A DNA stretch of 64,000 nt from Haladaptatus litoreus (GCF_900156425.1 NZ_FTNO01000001.1:1922001-1986000), one strand, 5' to 3'; numbered from the stretch's first letter, positions 1-8,451 are shown. Program-made: numbers and translations. The notes: generated by a model from the sequence alone, not told the origin.

Positions 1-103
1 CCCGACCATCGATACCTTCGAGGGCGGGATTCGTGGCTGAAACGACTCGCACGGGCAGACCGGCGAGTTCGTGTTTCGTGAGCGTCTCGGGTGTCAGTGG
101 CAT
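1..103 (-). CDS. rnp1: Ribonuclease P protein component 1 (N-terminal part, cut by window edge)
   Basis: The reverse strand reads MPLTPETLTKHELAGLPVRV and continues to the window edge, which matches the start of archaeal Rpp29/Pop4 (component 1 of RNase P). This protein binds the RNase P RNA and helps remove tRNA 5' leaders. Only about 34 residues are visible. The ATG lies 2 nt after the stop of the L29 gene, so it is the last visible gene of the ribosomal operon. An RNase P protein directly after L29 is the usual archaeal order, which supports the call despite the short fragment. Confidence 0.85.
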   Translation of the reverse strand, partial: MPLTPETLTKHELAGLPVRVVSATNPALEGIDGR

Positions 104-105
104 GG

Positions 106-318
106 TTACTCTTCCGTAGAGTCCCCTTCTTCTTGCTGAATCGTCTTGATTCGAGCGATGGTTCGGCGAAGTTCCTTGATGCGGCCCGGATTTTCGGGTG
201 CACCACCCGCGGCCTTGACTGCCTTCGTGTTGAGCAGTTCCGTCTCGAGTTCTTCGAGTTCTGCTTCACGCTCGGCAGGCGTCATGTCGCGGATTTCTCC
301 GTTGTGAAGGATCGCCAT
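106..318 (-). CDS. rpmC: 50S ribosomal protein L29 (uL29)
   Basis: A 70-residue helical protein with the L29 pattern: a helix containing [17 protein letters not shown], then [16 protein letters not shown]29 sits near the peptide exit tunnel of the large subunit. The start codon overlaps the stop of the S3 gene by one base (TAATG), which implies translational coupling. The length is normal for archaea. Confidence 0.95.
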   Translation of the reverse strand: MAILHNGEIRDMTPAEREAELEELETELLNTKAVKAAGGAPENPGRIKELRRTIARIKTIQQEEGDSTEE

Positions 319-1208
319 TATTCTTCACTCTCCTCGTCTTCCATCTCTTCGAGCAGTTCCTCGGCTTCGGCTTCGACTTCCTCTTCGAGTTCGTCGAGTT
401 CTTCTTCGACGGACTCGGGTTCGGAGTCGTCTGCCTCTGCCGACTCTTCCTCGATGACTTCTTCGACGATTTCTTCGTCAACTTCGGTTTCGCCGGGTTC
501 CGGCGATTCCTCGTCGGCTTCGAGCTCTTCGAGGGTTTCCTCGTCGGGTTCCTCGATGAGGGCCGCTTGCTCGTTTGCCTCGACGGCTTCCGGAACGAGT
601 TCTTCTGGGTTCGCACCCTCCTCGATGTGGAAGTCGTCGGGCAGATTGGCTCCCGGCGGGATGATTTTGACGTCCACGCCGATGGTGCCGAGCTTCATCA
701 CTGCGACGCCCTGACCGTGGTCGACGATTTCCTGTGCGGGTTCACCGTTGTGCTTGATGTAGCCACGGTTGAACTTCTCCACGCGTGAACGTGCGCCCGT
801 GACTTTCCCGGACAGGACGATTTCGGCGCCGAGTGCGCCGGAGTCCATGATACGGTCGATGGTCGTGTGACCTGCCTTCCGGAAGTACCAACCGCGCTCG
901 AGCGCGTTGGCGAGTCGGTCGGCGACGATTCGGGCGTTCAGATCCGGTTCATCGACCTCTTGAACGTCGATCTGCGGGTCGTCGAGATTGAACCGCTCAC
1001 CGAGTTCTCGGGTGATTTTCCGGATGTTCTTCCCGCCCTTTCCGATAACCATACCGGGCTTTTCGGCCTTGAGGACGATCTGTGTCCCCATCGGCGTCTT
1101 GGCGACGTCCATGCCGCCGTAGCCCGCTCGACCGAGTTCTTCCGAGAAGAACTCGTCTATCTGCGAGCGCTGAAGCCCGTCTTCGATGAATTGATGTTCG
1201 TCTGCCAT
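318..1208 (-). CDS. rpsC: 30S ribosomal protein S3 (uS3) with long acidic tail
   Basis: A 296-residue S3 with the KH-type RNA-binding loop [15 protein letters not shown] near residues 52-66 and the conserved C-terminal S3 domain around residues 95-190. S3 lines the mRNA entry channel of the small subunit. From about residue 215 to the end the protein is an almost pure Asp/Glu tail, roughly 80 residues beyond the non-halophilic length. Acidic tails on S3 are a haloarchaeal trait. The ATG overlaps the stop of the L22 gene. Confidence 0.97.
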   Translation of the reverse strand: MADEHQFIEDGLQRSQIDEFFSEELGRAGYGGMDVAKTPMGTQIVLKAEKPGMVIGKGGKNIRKITRELGERFNLDDPQIDVQEVDEPDLNARIVADRLANALERGWYFRKAGHTTIDRIMDSGALGAEIVLSGKVTGARSRVEKFNRGYIKHNGEPAQEIVDHGQGVAVMKLGTIGVDVKIIPPGANLPDDFHIEEGANPEELVPEAVEANEQAALIEEPDEETLEELEADEESPEPGETEVDEEIVEEVIEEESAEADDSEPESVEEELDELEEEVEAEAEELLEEMEDEESEE

Positions 1209-1669
1209 TATTCTTCGACCTCCTCAAGGATGAGTTCGACATCCACTTCAGGGGTGTTCCAGGCGCTTGCGCGGCCGAATGCGCGCGGCTTTCGACCCTG
1301 CACTTCGCCGACCTTGTGGGCGGCGACGTGCATGATTTCCATCGACTCGCCGTCGAAGCCTTGCGCATCCGCGTTGGCGGTGACGTTGTCGAGGAGTTCG
1401 ATGAACGCCTTGCTCGCCTTCTCTGGGTAGCGACCTGCGTCCCAGCCGTCGATGTCCGAGCGATGGCCGACGCCGCTGTTGTGCTGCTTAAACGGCACCG
1501 ACCGCTCCTCGTTCACGACCTGCTGGAGGTACGCTTTCGCGTCCCCGGCAGTTTTGCCCTTGATTTCGCGGGCAATCGCCTTGCTGTGCTTGTGGCTCAT
1601 ATGCCGCTCCCGAAGCATCCCTTTCGCGGTGGTGTCCGGGTCGGCATCGACGCTGTAGCTGATTCCCAT
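1208..1669 (-). CDS. rplV: 50S ribosomal protein L22 (uL22)
   Basis: A 153-residue protein starting MGISYSVDADPDTTAKGML, the archaeal L22 opening, followed by the conserved SHKHSKAIAREIKGK segment and a C-terminal hairpin containing GRKPRAFGRASAWNTPEVDV. L22 lines the exit tunnel and contacts 23S rRNA. It starts 3 nt after the S19 gene and ends overlapping S3, within the S10-type operon. Confidence 0.97.
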   Translation of the reverse strand: MGISYSVDADPDTTAKGMLRERHMSHKHSKAIAREIKGKTAGDAKAYLQQVVNEERSVPFKQHNSGVGHRSDIDGWDAGRYPEKASKAFIELLDNVTANADAQGFDGESMEIMHVAAHKVGEVQGRKPRAFGRASAWNTPEVDVELILEEVEE

Positions 1670-1672
1670 GGT

Positions 1673-2098
1673 TTATTTGAGTGGCACGAACTTCGAGGAG
1701 CGGGTCGCACCGATTCCTGCTTGTCCGTGTTCAACTGAATTGCGGGTCAGCTGGAACTCGCCGAGGTAGTGGCCCAACATCTCCGGCTCGATGCGGACAC
1801 GTTCGAACTCACTGCCGTTGTAGACGGCGAACGTCTTGTCAACGAACGATGGAAGCACCGGCATGTCGCGCAGGTGCGTCCGAATCGGGCTGTTTGCCGA
1901 TTCTTCCTCGGTTTTGTTCCGGGCCTTTTCGAGCAGTTTCTCTTGCTCGACGGTCAACCCGCGAAGGATGCTTCGCCGCTTGCGTGCGGGGAGCAGTTCT
2001 GCGACTTCCTCCAGGCTCATGTCCTGCAGTTCGTCCAGGTCGTAGCCGCGATAGGTGAACTCACCCTCGCGTCCGGTTCGGTATTCGTTTCCGCTCAT
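1673..2098 (-). CDS. rpsS: 30S ribosomal protein S19 (uS19)
   Basis: A 141-residue S19 containing the archaeal-specific N-terminal region ([20 protein letters not shown]), the [24 protein letters not shown] core (shown only in part here) and the C-terminal [10 protein letters not shown] motif. S19 sits in the head of the small subunit near the A-site tRNA. Its start overlaps the end of the L2 gene by 4 nt (ATGA), a coupling arrangement typical of this operon. Confidence 0.97.
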   Translation of the reverse strand: MSGNEYRTGREGEFTYRGYDLDELQDMSLEEVAELLPARKRRSILRGLTVEQEKLLEKARNKTEEESANSPIRTHLRDMPVLPSFVDKTFAVYNGSEFERVRIEPEMLGHYLGEFQLTRNSVEHGQAGIGATRSSKFVPLK

Positions 2099-2817
2099 TT
2101 GTTACCTCCACGTCCAGTTCGTTTGGACGCGATGTCTCCGACCTTTCGTCCCGGCGGGGCATCCCGCGAAACGCTTTTCGGTCGGCCGGGGTGCTGGCGG
2201 CCACCGCCACCGAACGGGTGGTCGACGGCGTTCATCGCCACACCACGCACGTTCGGCCACTTCGTGCCGCGTGCTCGCATCTTGTGATGTTTGTTACCGG
2301 CCTTGACCATCGGTTTCTCCGTTCGTCCGCCACCGGCGACGACGCCGATGGTGGCGCGGCAATCAGGCGACAATCGCTTGATTTCGCCGCTCGGGAGTTC
2401 GACAACTGCGGCCTCTCGGTCGTGCGTGATGAGGTCCGCGCTGACGCCGGAGGCGCGCGCGAACTTTCCGCCGTCACCGGGCTGGCGCTCGACGTTGCAC
2501 ACCGGAACCCCTTCCGGGATTTCGGCGAGCGGGAGCGTGTTGCCGGGCTTGATTTCGGCGGAGACGCCGACCTGAATCTCCTCGCCCACTCCGACGCCTT
2601 CCGGCGCGAGGACGAGTCGCTGGTCGCCATCGTCGAATTCGATGGCTGCGACTGGGGCACTGCGAGCAGGGTCGTGTTCGATGCCGACGACCGTGCCAGT
2701 GACCAAGTCGTTGTCTTCGTTCTGCTTGTGGCTCAGTTCAGCCTTGTATCGGTGCGACGGTGCGCGGAAAGTCGGTCCACCGCGACCACGTCGCTGTCCC
2801 TGAATCCTTCGTCCCAT
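2095..2817 (-). CDS. rplB: 50S ribosomal protein L2 (uL2)
   Basis: A 240-residue L2 opening with [20 protein letters not shown] and carrying the conserved C-terminal peptidyl-transferase region [20 protein letters not shown] with the universally conserved histidine. L2 is needed for subunit association and peptidyl transfer. The gene overlaps S19 by 4 nt and starts 2 nt after L23. Confidence 0.98.
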   Translation of the reverse strand: MGRRIQGQRRGRGGPTFRAPSHRYKAELSHKQNEDNDLVTGTVVGIEHDPARSAPVAAIEFDDGDQRLVLAPEGVGVGEEIQVGVSAEIKPGNTLPLAEIPEGVPVCNVERQPGDGGKFARASGVSADLITHDREAAVVELPSGEIKRLSPDCRATIGVVAGGGRTEKPMVKAGNKHHKMRARGTKWPNVRGVAMNAVDHPFGGGGRQHPGRPKSVSRDAPPGRKVGDIASKRTGRGGNK

Positions 2818-2819
2818 TG

Positions 2820-3071
2820 TTAGAACACCCCGATTCGGGAGGCGACGTCCTGCGCGTCGTCATCGTCCGACAGCGCGACGGTCGCCTTCTTTTTCCCTTT
2901 CATCGTCACTTGGGTGTTGATCTTCTCGATGGTGACTTCGTAGCGCTCTTCGACTTCGTCTCGAATCTCTGGCTTCGTGGCGTCGAGCGAAACGATGAAC
3001 TGGAGCTTGTTGTCGAAGTCCATCTCGTTCATCGCCTTCTCCGTAACCCACGGATATTCGATGACGCTCAT
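2820..3071 (-). CDS. rplW: 50S ribosomal protein L23 (uL23)
   Basis: An 83-residue protein with the L23 opening IEYPWVTEKAMNEMDFDNKL and the Q-V-T-MKGKKKATV strand typical of the archaeal family. L23 forms the docking site at the exit tunnel for SRP and chaperones. Its ATG overlaps the stop of the L4 gene by 4 nt. Confidence 0.97.
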   Translation of the reverse strand: MSVIEYPWVTEKAMNEMDFDNKLQFIVSLDATKPEIRDEVEERYEVTIEKINTQVTMKGKKKATVALSDDDDAQDVASRIGVF

Positions 3072-3814
3072 CGGTCTGCCACCTCTTCGAGTGCGCTCTC
3101 CGTCCAGACGGTCAGTCGTCCTGCCTGCGTCCCGGGGGCGAGGTCTTCTGCGTTGACCTCGCGCGCCGTCGCAACGTCAGCGCCAGCGAGGTTGCGCGCC
3201 GCGCGCGATGGTTCTTCGCTGGTGACGAACAGGATCGACTTCGGCGTCTTGTACTTGCGGCCACGGGTCGTCCCGCGCCCTGCGCGAATCGTCTTGTTTT
3301 CCTCCGCGCGCGTGACGTCGGCGTCGATGCCGACCGCTTCGAGGAAGGAAACGACTTCCTGCGTCTTGACGAGGTCTTCGAACTCGTCGCTCACGACGAG
3401 CGGCAGTTCGGTGTCCTCGTCGAAGCGGTGTCCGCGCTCGGAGACGCGCTCTGCATCCGTCGTCGCCGCGATGGCGCTTCGGATTGCCTGCTTTCGCTCT
3501 TTCTTGTTGATGGAGAGCGTTCGGTCTTTCTCCGCCTTCGGCGGGTGTGCGACACGCCCGCCCACGGTGAATGGAACGCGAGCGGCCTTTCCGTTCGTTC
3601 GCGGGACGTGGGCCATACCGCGGCCACTGCCCGGCGACTCGGCGGAGGTCCGCATTCCGGCGTGCGGGTCGGTGCCGTAGTCTTGTTTCCGGTTTGCCTG
3701 TGCGGCGAGCACTGCACGCTTGATGAGGTCCGTCCGGACAGTCGTGTCGAACACGTCCGGAAGGTCAACCGTGTCAGCTTCCTCGCCATTCAGGTCACGT
3801 ACTGTTGCCTGCAT
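3068..3814 (-). CDS. rplD: 50S ribosomal protein L4 (uL4, archaeal L4/L1e type)
   Basis: A 248-residue L4 with the archaeal opening MQATVRDLNGEEADTVDLPD, the tunnel loop around residues 60-95 (RGMAHVPRTNGKAARVP followed by GGRVAHPPK) and the C-terminal Rossmann-like part ending in a VWTESALEEV stretch. The loop reaches into the exit tunnel. The gene lies between L3 (3 nt gap) and L23 (4 nt overlap). Confidence 0.97.
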   Translation of the reverse strand: MQATVRDLNGEEADTVDLPDVFDTTVRTDLIKRAVLAAQANRKQDYGTDPHAGMRTSAESPGSGRGMAHVPRTNGKAARVPFTVGGRVAHPPKAEKDRTLSINKKERKQAIRSAIAATTDAERVSERGHRFDEDTELPLVVSDEFEDLVKTQEVVSFLEAVGIDADVTRAEENKTIRAGRGTTRGRKYKTPKSILFVTSEEPSRAARNLAGADVATAREVNAEDLAPGTQAGRLTVWTESALEEVADR

Positions 3815-3817
3815 GGG

Positions 3818-4834
3818 TTATCCCTGGTTAGACTCCGTACTTACGTAGCGCACCTCGGGGTCGAGGCGCGGTTGGTCAGTCGGTCGAACTGCAGGGCGGA
3901 AGCGCACGAGGCGTTTGTTCGGCCCCGGAACCGAACCCTTGATGAGCGCGTACGAGCCATCGACCTCGCCGTAGTTGACGAATCCGCCGTCGACGGAGGC
4001 TTCGTCGTCGTCGCCGAGGGAAATGAGGCGCTTGTTGAGTTCGGTGCGCTGGTGGTAGCCCATCTGACCCAGCTGTGGAACCGTCGAGCGAACGCGCGAC
4101 GGATTCCACGGGCCGAGGTTCCCGATGCGGCGTCTCCAGCCTTGGCGGGCGTGTTTGCCCTTCCGCTTCTGGACGCCCCATCGTTTGACGGGACCCTGCG
4201 TTCCTTTACCTTTCGTGACGCCACCGATGTCGAGGTACTCGCCTGCGCGGAACACGTCAGTGATGTCGTGTTCTCCGCCGTCTTCGAGTACGTCGAGCGC
4301 GAAGTCGGCGCGCTCCGTGAGGGAGCCGCCGCCGACGCGCGTTTCCATGACGTCCGGTCGTTTCTTCGGTACGTTCTTCAGCTCGCTTGGGACGGTGTGG
4401 GTGATGACCCGGAGGTCTGCCACGTCGCCTGCCTCGATGGCGGTGCGGAGTTCGTCCTCCGCGGATTCGGCGTCGTGGTTTTCCGGCACGTTGAGCGTGC
4501 GGTCGAGTTCGTCGTGGAACTCGCTACCCCACACTTCCGTCAGCGGCTTCTTCCCGTATGGCGTGTCTTCGTAGGCTCGGAGAGCGACGGCCCGCATTGG
4601 GGGCGTCTCGACGATGGTGACGGGAACGGTTTCCTCCATCCCTTCGCGGGGGGAGTTTGCTTCGTCGTTGACCATCACCACGTGGGTCATTCCTGCCTTG
4701 TAGCCCGCAAAGCCTTGGAGCGACGGCTGACCGTCGCTATCGGGCCATGAGTTGAAGCGCGGAACCTCGCTGGTTGCACGCTTACGGGGGCCGAAGCCCA
4801 GCGAACCTTTTCGTGGTCTGCTTGTTTGTGGCAT
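3818..4834 (-). CDS. rplC: 50S ribosomal protein L3 (uL3)
   Basis: A 338-residue L3 starting MPQTSRPRKGSLGFGPRKRA, with the GYKAGMTHVVMV strand and the conserved GVTKGKGTQGPVKRWGVQ loop that approaches the peptidyl-transferase centre. The length is usual for archaea. It is the second gene of the operon, starting 4 nt after the SPOUT-like gene. Confidence 0.98.
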   Translation of the reverse strand: MPQTSRPRKGSLGFGPRKRATSEVPRFNSWPDSDGQPSLQGFAGYKAGMTHVVMVNDEANSPREGMEETVPVTIVETPPMRAVALRAYEDTPYGKKPLTEVWGSEFHDELDRTLNVPENHDAESAEDELRTAIEAGDVADLRVITHTVPSELKNVPKKRPDVMETRVGGGSLTERADFALDVLEDGGEHDITDVFRAGEYLDIGGVTKGKGTQGPVKRWGVQKRKGKHARQGWRRRIGNLGPWNPSRVRSTVPQLGQMGYHQRTELNKRLISLGDDDEASVDGGFVNYGEVDGSYALIKGSVPGPNKRLVRFRPAVRPTDQPRLDPEVRYVSTESNQG

Positions 4835-4838
4835 CGTA

Positions 4839-5681
4839 TCACTCGCTGTTGAGGTTGAGGCAGGCGAGGGAAGCGAACATCGCTTCTTCAGTTCGTATGA
4901 CCTCGCTGCCTTGGTTCGGAACCGTATTCAGCCAGAGGTCGAACCGGGCTGGTACGCCGGATTCGACCGCGGAGATACGCTCGGGTTCAACCCCGAGTAT
5001 CTCCGGCAGTCCCCGACCGGGCGAGCCGAACACGACAGACATGCCGTCGCGTTCGGTTTGCGCAACGATTTCGTCGAGCCGCGCCACGGAGAGCGATTCT
5101 CCGAAGCGGGACGTGGCGATTCGAACGCCAGCATCGTCGCGGTCGAGGGCCGCCGAGAGGTTCATGCGCATCACTGTGTAGCCCGACTGCGGGGCGTCCA
5201 CGAGTTTCGCACGAACCGGTCTTCTCGAAGAGATCCTGACGGTAACGCGCTCCCCCTCGCCGACCGTCATTTGCGACGGTACGACGAGCGAAATCGGGTG
5301 TTGCAATCCGCAATTGACCCGGACGCGCCCTTCAGGTCCGACCTCGGTCACGATTCCCTGTCTTAACGACCCCGAATCGTCGGATTCGGAGCCGGTCTGC
5401 GATGGTGCGCGGAGCGGCGGTAGGACGCCCACATACTCCAACTCGTCTTGCTTCCCGAACGCCTCCTTTCGGAGGTATGGCGGGGTTGCGGCGTACCGGA
5501 GTACGGTTTCGACGAATCCGCCGCCCCATTTTCGCTCGCCTTCCGAATCGGGGAAGACGATGAGGTTATCTGCCCGGAAGATGGTCGCCGCGCGGGCGAC
5601 GTAGCCGATCTTGCGAGTTGCCTCGCGTTTGTCTTCGGCTTCCCGGACGAGGGACGACGGCACGAGTATGTTGACGGTCAT
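4839..5681 (-). CDS. SPOUT-superfamily RNA methyltransferase-like protein
   Basis: A 280-residue protein that fits the archaeal/eukaryotic family often called putative RNA uridine N3 methyltransferase (COG2106, DUF171). The N-terminus (MTVNILVPSSLVREAEDKRE) starts the SPOUT fold; the insert around residues 105-180 looks like an OB-type beta barrel (RQGIVTEVGPEGRVRVNCGL). The C-terminus has the knot-like loop VVFGSPGRGLPEIL, where S-adenosylmethionine would bind. The start at 5681 is chosen over an upstream ATG at 5849 because the family begins with this hydrophobic strand and the extra 56 residues are low complexity. It heads the ribosomal operon. The RNA target is not known from the sequence. 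Confidence 0.8.
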   Translation of the reverse strand: MTVNILVPSSLVREAEDKREATRKIGYVARAATIFRADNLIVFPDSEGERKWGGGFVETVLRYAATPPYLRKEAFGKQDELEYVGVLPPLRAPSQTGSESDDSGSLRQGIVTEVGPEGRVRVNCGLQHPISLVVPSQMTVGEGERVTVRISSRRPVRAKLVDAPQSGYTVMRMNLSAALDRDDAGVRIATSRFGESLSVARLDEIVAQTERDGMSVVFGSPGRGLPEILGVEPERISAVESGVPARFDLWLNTVPNQGSEVIRTEEAMFASLACLNLNSE

Positions 5682-5736
5682 ACCGTGACGCTTCGACGCC
5701 TCATCACTAGACTGTAGCGAAATTTTCTCAGTGATG

Positions 5737-5746
5737 GTTAAAAGGG
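5737..5746 (-). promoter_or_regulatory. Probable TATA element of the ribosomal operon
   Basis: The reverse strand carries CCCTTTTAACC about 55 nt before the ATG at 5681, in otherwise GC-rich DNA. A TATA box here would place the transcript start about 30 nt before the ATG. No other AT-rich box lies closer to the start. Inferred from position only. Confidence 0.4.
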
Positions 5747-5852
5747 TGACGCTTCCGATTCGGGAGCGTGACGTATTCACACGCCCGAAACCCTCCGAAT
5801 CAAGAGGAGTAAGAGAGTGATTGCCACACGAGGGCATCCCGACTCGCAAGTC

Positions 5853-5858
5853 TTATAC
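5853..5858 (+). promoter_or_regulatory. TATA-like element of the first tRNA-Gly gene
   Basis: TTATAC lies about 36-41 nt before the first base of the tRNA. The second tRNA-Gly gene has TTTATA at 6426-6431, about 39-44 nt before its first base. The similar spacing before two identical tRNAs supports these as promoters. Confidence 0.5.
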
Positions 5859-5893
5859 TGTAGTCGGGAATACGAGGAAGTGCAAGCAACACT

Positions 5894-5964
5894 GCGCTGG
5901 TAGTGTAGTGGTATCACGTGACCTTGCCATGGTCACAACCTGGGTTCAAATCCCAGCCAGCGCA
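5894..5964 (+). tRNA. tRNA-Gly (GCC), copy 1
   Basis: A 71-nt cloverleaf: acceptor stem GCGCTGG paired with CCAGCGC, discriminator A, anticodon stem TGACC/GGTCA with loop TTGCCAT (anticodon GCC), T-arm CTGGG-TTCAAAT-CCCAG. CCA is not encoded. It is identical to the copy 576 nt downstream, and the identity continues for about 160 nt past the 3' end. Confidence 0.97.
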
Positions 5965-6126
5965 TTTCTATCACGAGCAAACCCGTGAGCACCGCGTAGC
6001 GTGTGCTCGCTCTACCGCGAGTGATGAAATCGCCCGGAGATTTGAGCAGACAAGTCACAGCCCGCACAGGCGAACGGAGTGAGCCGAGCAGGAATGTCTT
6101 GACGAGTTCAAATCCCAGCCAGCGCA
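5965..6126 (+). repeat. tRNA-Gly tail unit 1, ends in a 21-nt copy of the tRNA 3' end
   Basis: A 162-nt unit starting directly after the first tRNA-Gly. It contains GAGCAAACCCGTGAGC, a short hairpin, ATTTGAGCAGACAAGTC, and ends at 6106-6126 with GTTCAAATCCCAGCCAGCGC plus A, an exact copy of the tRNA 3' end (5944-5964). It is nearly identical to 6541-6702 (offset 576; one difference seen, at the first base). No coding function is apparent. Confidence 0.85.
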
Positions 6127-6280
6127 CTTTTGCGAACTCACAACGACGAGCGGAGCGAGTCGTCTGTGAGCAAAATGCCACTGGATTTGAGCAGACGAGT
6201 CGCACGCCCGGAAGCGCAACGACCGGAGGGAAGTGAGCATCCCGGAACGTCTCGGCGAGTTCAAATTCCAGTCAGCTGCA
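6127..6280 (+). repeat. tRNA-Gly tail unit 2 (diverged)
   Basis: A diverged version of the neighbouring unit. It has its own hairpin (CTCACA...TGTGAG enclosing ACGAC...GTCGT), the shared GGATTTGAGCAGACGAGTC, and a degenerate tRNA 3' end at 6259-6280 (GTTCAAATTCCAGTCAGCTG plus CA). The DNA after it again reads TTTCTATCACGAGCAAACCC, as after a real tRNA-Gly. The remaining bases to the second tRNA contain only a hairpin (6303-6310 with 6319-6326) and the second promoter. Confidence 0.7.
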
Positions 6281-6469
6281 TTTCTATCACGAGCAAACCC
6301 GTGAGCGACGTCGCTGGGCGTCGCTCGCTGCTCGTGTCAGTGGATAATCGTCCTGCGCTCGCCCGCGCGCGAGAACAATTAAGATTATTCTCGGCTTGCT
6401 CTCGCTATCCCGCTTGCGTAATACATTTATACCTAGCCGTAGCAAGATTGTACTGTCGAAAAACACCAC

Positions 6470-6540
6470 GCGCTGGTAGTGTAGTGGTATCACGTGACCT
6501 TGCCATGGTCACAACCTGGGTTCAAATCCCAGCCAGCGCA
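6470..6540 (+). tRNA. tRNA-Gly (GCC), copy 2
   Basis: Identical over all 71 nt to the tRNA-Gly at 5894-5964, with the same anticodon GCC. TTTATA at 6426-6431 is the likely TATA box. The upstream 40 nt differ from copy 1, so each gene seems to have its own promoter. Confidence 0.97.
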
Positions 6541-6702
6541 CTTCTATCACGAGCAAACCCGTGAGCACCGCGTAGCGTGTGCTCGCTCTACCGCGAGTGA
6601 TGAAATCGCCCGGAGATTTGAGCAGACAAGTCACAGCCCGCACAGGCGAACGGAGTGAGCCGAGCAGGAATGTCTTGACGAGTTCAAATCCCAGCCAGCG
6701 CA
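6541..6702 (+). repeat. tRNA-Gly tail unit 3, near-exact repeat of unit 1
   Basis: The same 162-nt unit as 5965-6126, again directly following a tRNA-Gly and again ending in the 21-nt tRNA 3' end copy (6682-6702). Together tRNA plus tail form a direct repeat of about 233 bp. The high identity implies a recent duplication or gene conversion. Confidence 0.85.
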
Positions 6703-6721
6703 CTTCTCACTGACGCAAACC

Positions 6722-6762
6722 CGTGAGCGACGCCGGTCGGCGTCGCTCACGAAACGGTTTTT
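6722..6762 (+). terminator. Hairpin followed by a T run
   Basis: A perfect 13-bp inverted repeat (6722-6734 with 6739-6751, loop GGTC) is followed a few bases later by GGTTTTTG. This could end transcripts from the tRNA-Gly region. It directly follows the motif CGCAAACCCGTGAG, which occurs after each tRNA-Gly end in this region. Confidence 0.5.
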
Positions 6763-6846
6763 GCCACACGAAAGACATTCAACGTCATCCAAAACACCCC
6801 AGAAACGCACCGATTCGTTTTCTATCGGCACGTCGTACAGCCGTTT

Positions 6847-7296
6847 ATGCAGGGACTTCGGTGGGTGGGGATGACGGACGGAGAGATGAACGACTTTCTC
6901 GGAGAGGGCGGCACGGGCGTCATCTCATTTTCGACGCCCGCGGACGACCCGCCGTTTACGCTCCCGGTGTCGTATGGCTACTACGAAGATACGAGCAGTT
7001 TCTACTTCCGACTCGCGTTCCCGGAGGGAAGCGGGAAGGAAACCCTACTCGACGACCCGGTTTCGTTCGTCGTGCACGAAAAAACGGGCGCGGGCTATCG
7101 GAGCGTCGTGGCGAGTGGCCACCTTGAATCGGTAGACGAGTTGCCATACGACTCCGCCGCCGCGCAGCGGTTGTGGGGCGTTCAAATTCCGGTAGTGGAT
7201 ATTTTCGACCAACCGCCGGAAGACGTTCCGTTTCGGCACTTCCGACTCATACCGGAGGAGTTGAGTGGGCGGAAGGAAGTGCATTCAGACGACTGA
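6847..7296 (+). CDS. Pyridoxamine 5'-phosphate oxidase-fold (flavin-binding) protein
   Basis: A 149-residue protein with the split-barrel pattern of the haloarchaeal pyridoxamine 5'-phosphate oxidase family: GTGVISFSTPADDPPFTLPV as the first strands, then DDPVSFVVHEKTGAGYRSVV. These proteins usually bind FMN, F420 or heme as small dimers; the substrate is unknown. The ATG at 6847 is the longest start; an in-frame ATG at 6871 (MTDGEMNDFL) would also give a full domain. The gene stands alone between the tRNA region and the esterase gene. Confidence 0.75.
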   Translation: MQGLRWVGMTDGEMNDFLGEGGTGVISFSTPADDPPFTLPVSYGYYEDTSSFYFRLAFPEGSGKETLLDDPVSFVVHEKTGAGYRSVVASGHLESVDELPYDSAAAQRLWGVQIPVVDIFDQPPEDVPFRHFRLIPEELSGRKEVHSDD

Positions 7297-7352
7297 GTTT
7301 TATCGGCAATTACGCTTACCTACCTCCCCCACGACTCGTTTCTGGCAAAACC

Positions 7353-8360
7353 ATGTCGTCAGAAAACTCTGAAACCGAGATAACCGCAAAGCGAGCAAAG
7401 GAACTCGACCCGGACGCCGAATCGTTCCTCGAAACGCTCGAATCGGAGGGCGTTCCACAGGTCGAGACGCTGAGCGTCGAACAGGCCCGCGCCCTGCACA
7501 CCGATGCGTTCACGCCCGAGGCAGAGCCCGAATCAGTCGCGGCGGTCGAAGAGAGAATCATCGGAACGTTCGGCAAGAACATCCCGGTTCGAATCTACAC
7601 GCCCGAGGGGAGTGAGGACGGCCAACACCCCGCGCTCGTCTACTTCCACGGCGGCGGGTGGGTGCTGGGCAATCTCGACACCCACGATTCGGTCGCACGG
7701 TCGCTGGCGAACCGAGGCGACTGCGTAGTCGTTTCGGTCGAATACCGGAAGGCACCCGAAAATCCGTTTCCGGCGGCGGTCGAAGACGCCTACGGGGCGA
7801 CGAAGTGGACGGCGACGCACGCCGAGGAAATCGGCGCAGACCCCGACAAATTGGCCGTTGGCGGGGAGAGTGCGGGCGGGAACCTCGCGGCCATTGTGGC
7901 GCAGATGGCAGACGAAAAGGAACTCGGCGCGCCTGACATCGACTTCCAACTGCTCGCCTATCCGGTAACGAACCACGATTACGGGACGGAATCCTACAGC
8001 CAGAATGGGTCGGGCTACTTCCTCACCCGACCGCTCATGATCTGGTTCTGGAACCACTATCTGCGAGAGGATGTGGATGGAAACAACGTGCGTGCTTCGC
8101 CGCTCCTCGCTCGTGATTTGTCGAACTTGCCGCCCGCATTCGTGTTGACCGCGGGATACGACCCCTTGCGCGACGAGGGAACCGCATACGCGAGTCGATT
8201 GAACGAGGCGGGTGTCTCAATCGAACACGTGAACTACGGCGCAATGATTCACGACTTCCTCAACATGCGGCAGTTGGACGACCCGTTTCCCGACGTCGAA
8301 CGGGCGGACGACGCGCTCGACCGGGCGGGGGAAGCACTGCGCGAGGCGTTCGAGGAGTGA
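7353..8360 (+). CDS. Alpha/beta hydrolase, hormone-sensitive lipase-type esterase
   Basis: A 335-residue alpha/beta hydrolase. It has the oxyanion motif HGGGW near residues 94-98, the nucleophile elbow GESAGG near residue 170, an Asp in YDPLRDEGTAYA and the catalytic His in MIHDFLNM near residue 300. This is the Est/Aes (hormone-sensitive lipase) group, which hydrolyses short-chain esters. The start MSSENSETEI is preferred over a longer open frame that runs back into the previous gene. It has no signal peptide, so it should be cytoplasmic. The physiological ester is unknown. Confidence 0.85.
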   Translation: MSSENSETEITAKRAKELDPDAESFLETLESEGVPQVETLSVEQARALHTDAFTPEAEPESVAAVEERIIGTFGKNIPVRIYTPEGSEDGQHPALVYFHGGGWVLGNLDTHDSVARSLANRGDCVVVSVEYRKAPENPFPAAVEDAYGATKWTATHAEEIGADPDKLAVGGESAGGNLAAIVAQMADEKELGAPDIDFQLLAYPVTNHDYGTESYSQNGSGYFLTRPLMIWFWNHYLREDVDGNNVRASPLLARDLSNLPPAFVLTAGYDPLRDEGTAYASRLNEAGVSIEHVNYGAMIHDFLNMRQLDDPFPDVERADDALDRAGEALREAFEE

Positions 8361-8451
8361 AGACGAAGGACGACGGCGAGGAGTGGCGGCGCGATTCATC
8401 CGCCGAAATCCTCTTGCCGGAATCCGCCGTCCAGAGCATGAGGTGGGGAAA

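Noticed and set aside
91-714. 207-residue Ser-rich plus-strand frame over rpmC and rpsC
   Set aside because: The Ser run is the antisense reading of the Asp/Glu tail of S3. It is not a gene.
3428-4750. 440-residue plus-strand frame
   Set aside because: Antisense shadow of L3 and L4, caused by high GC content at third codon positions.
5894-6846. Integrated virus or genomic island at tRNA-Gly
   Set aside because: No integrase, no viral gene and only about 500 bp between tRNA copies. Only att-like traces can be claimed.
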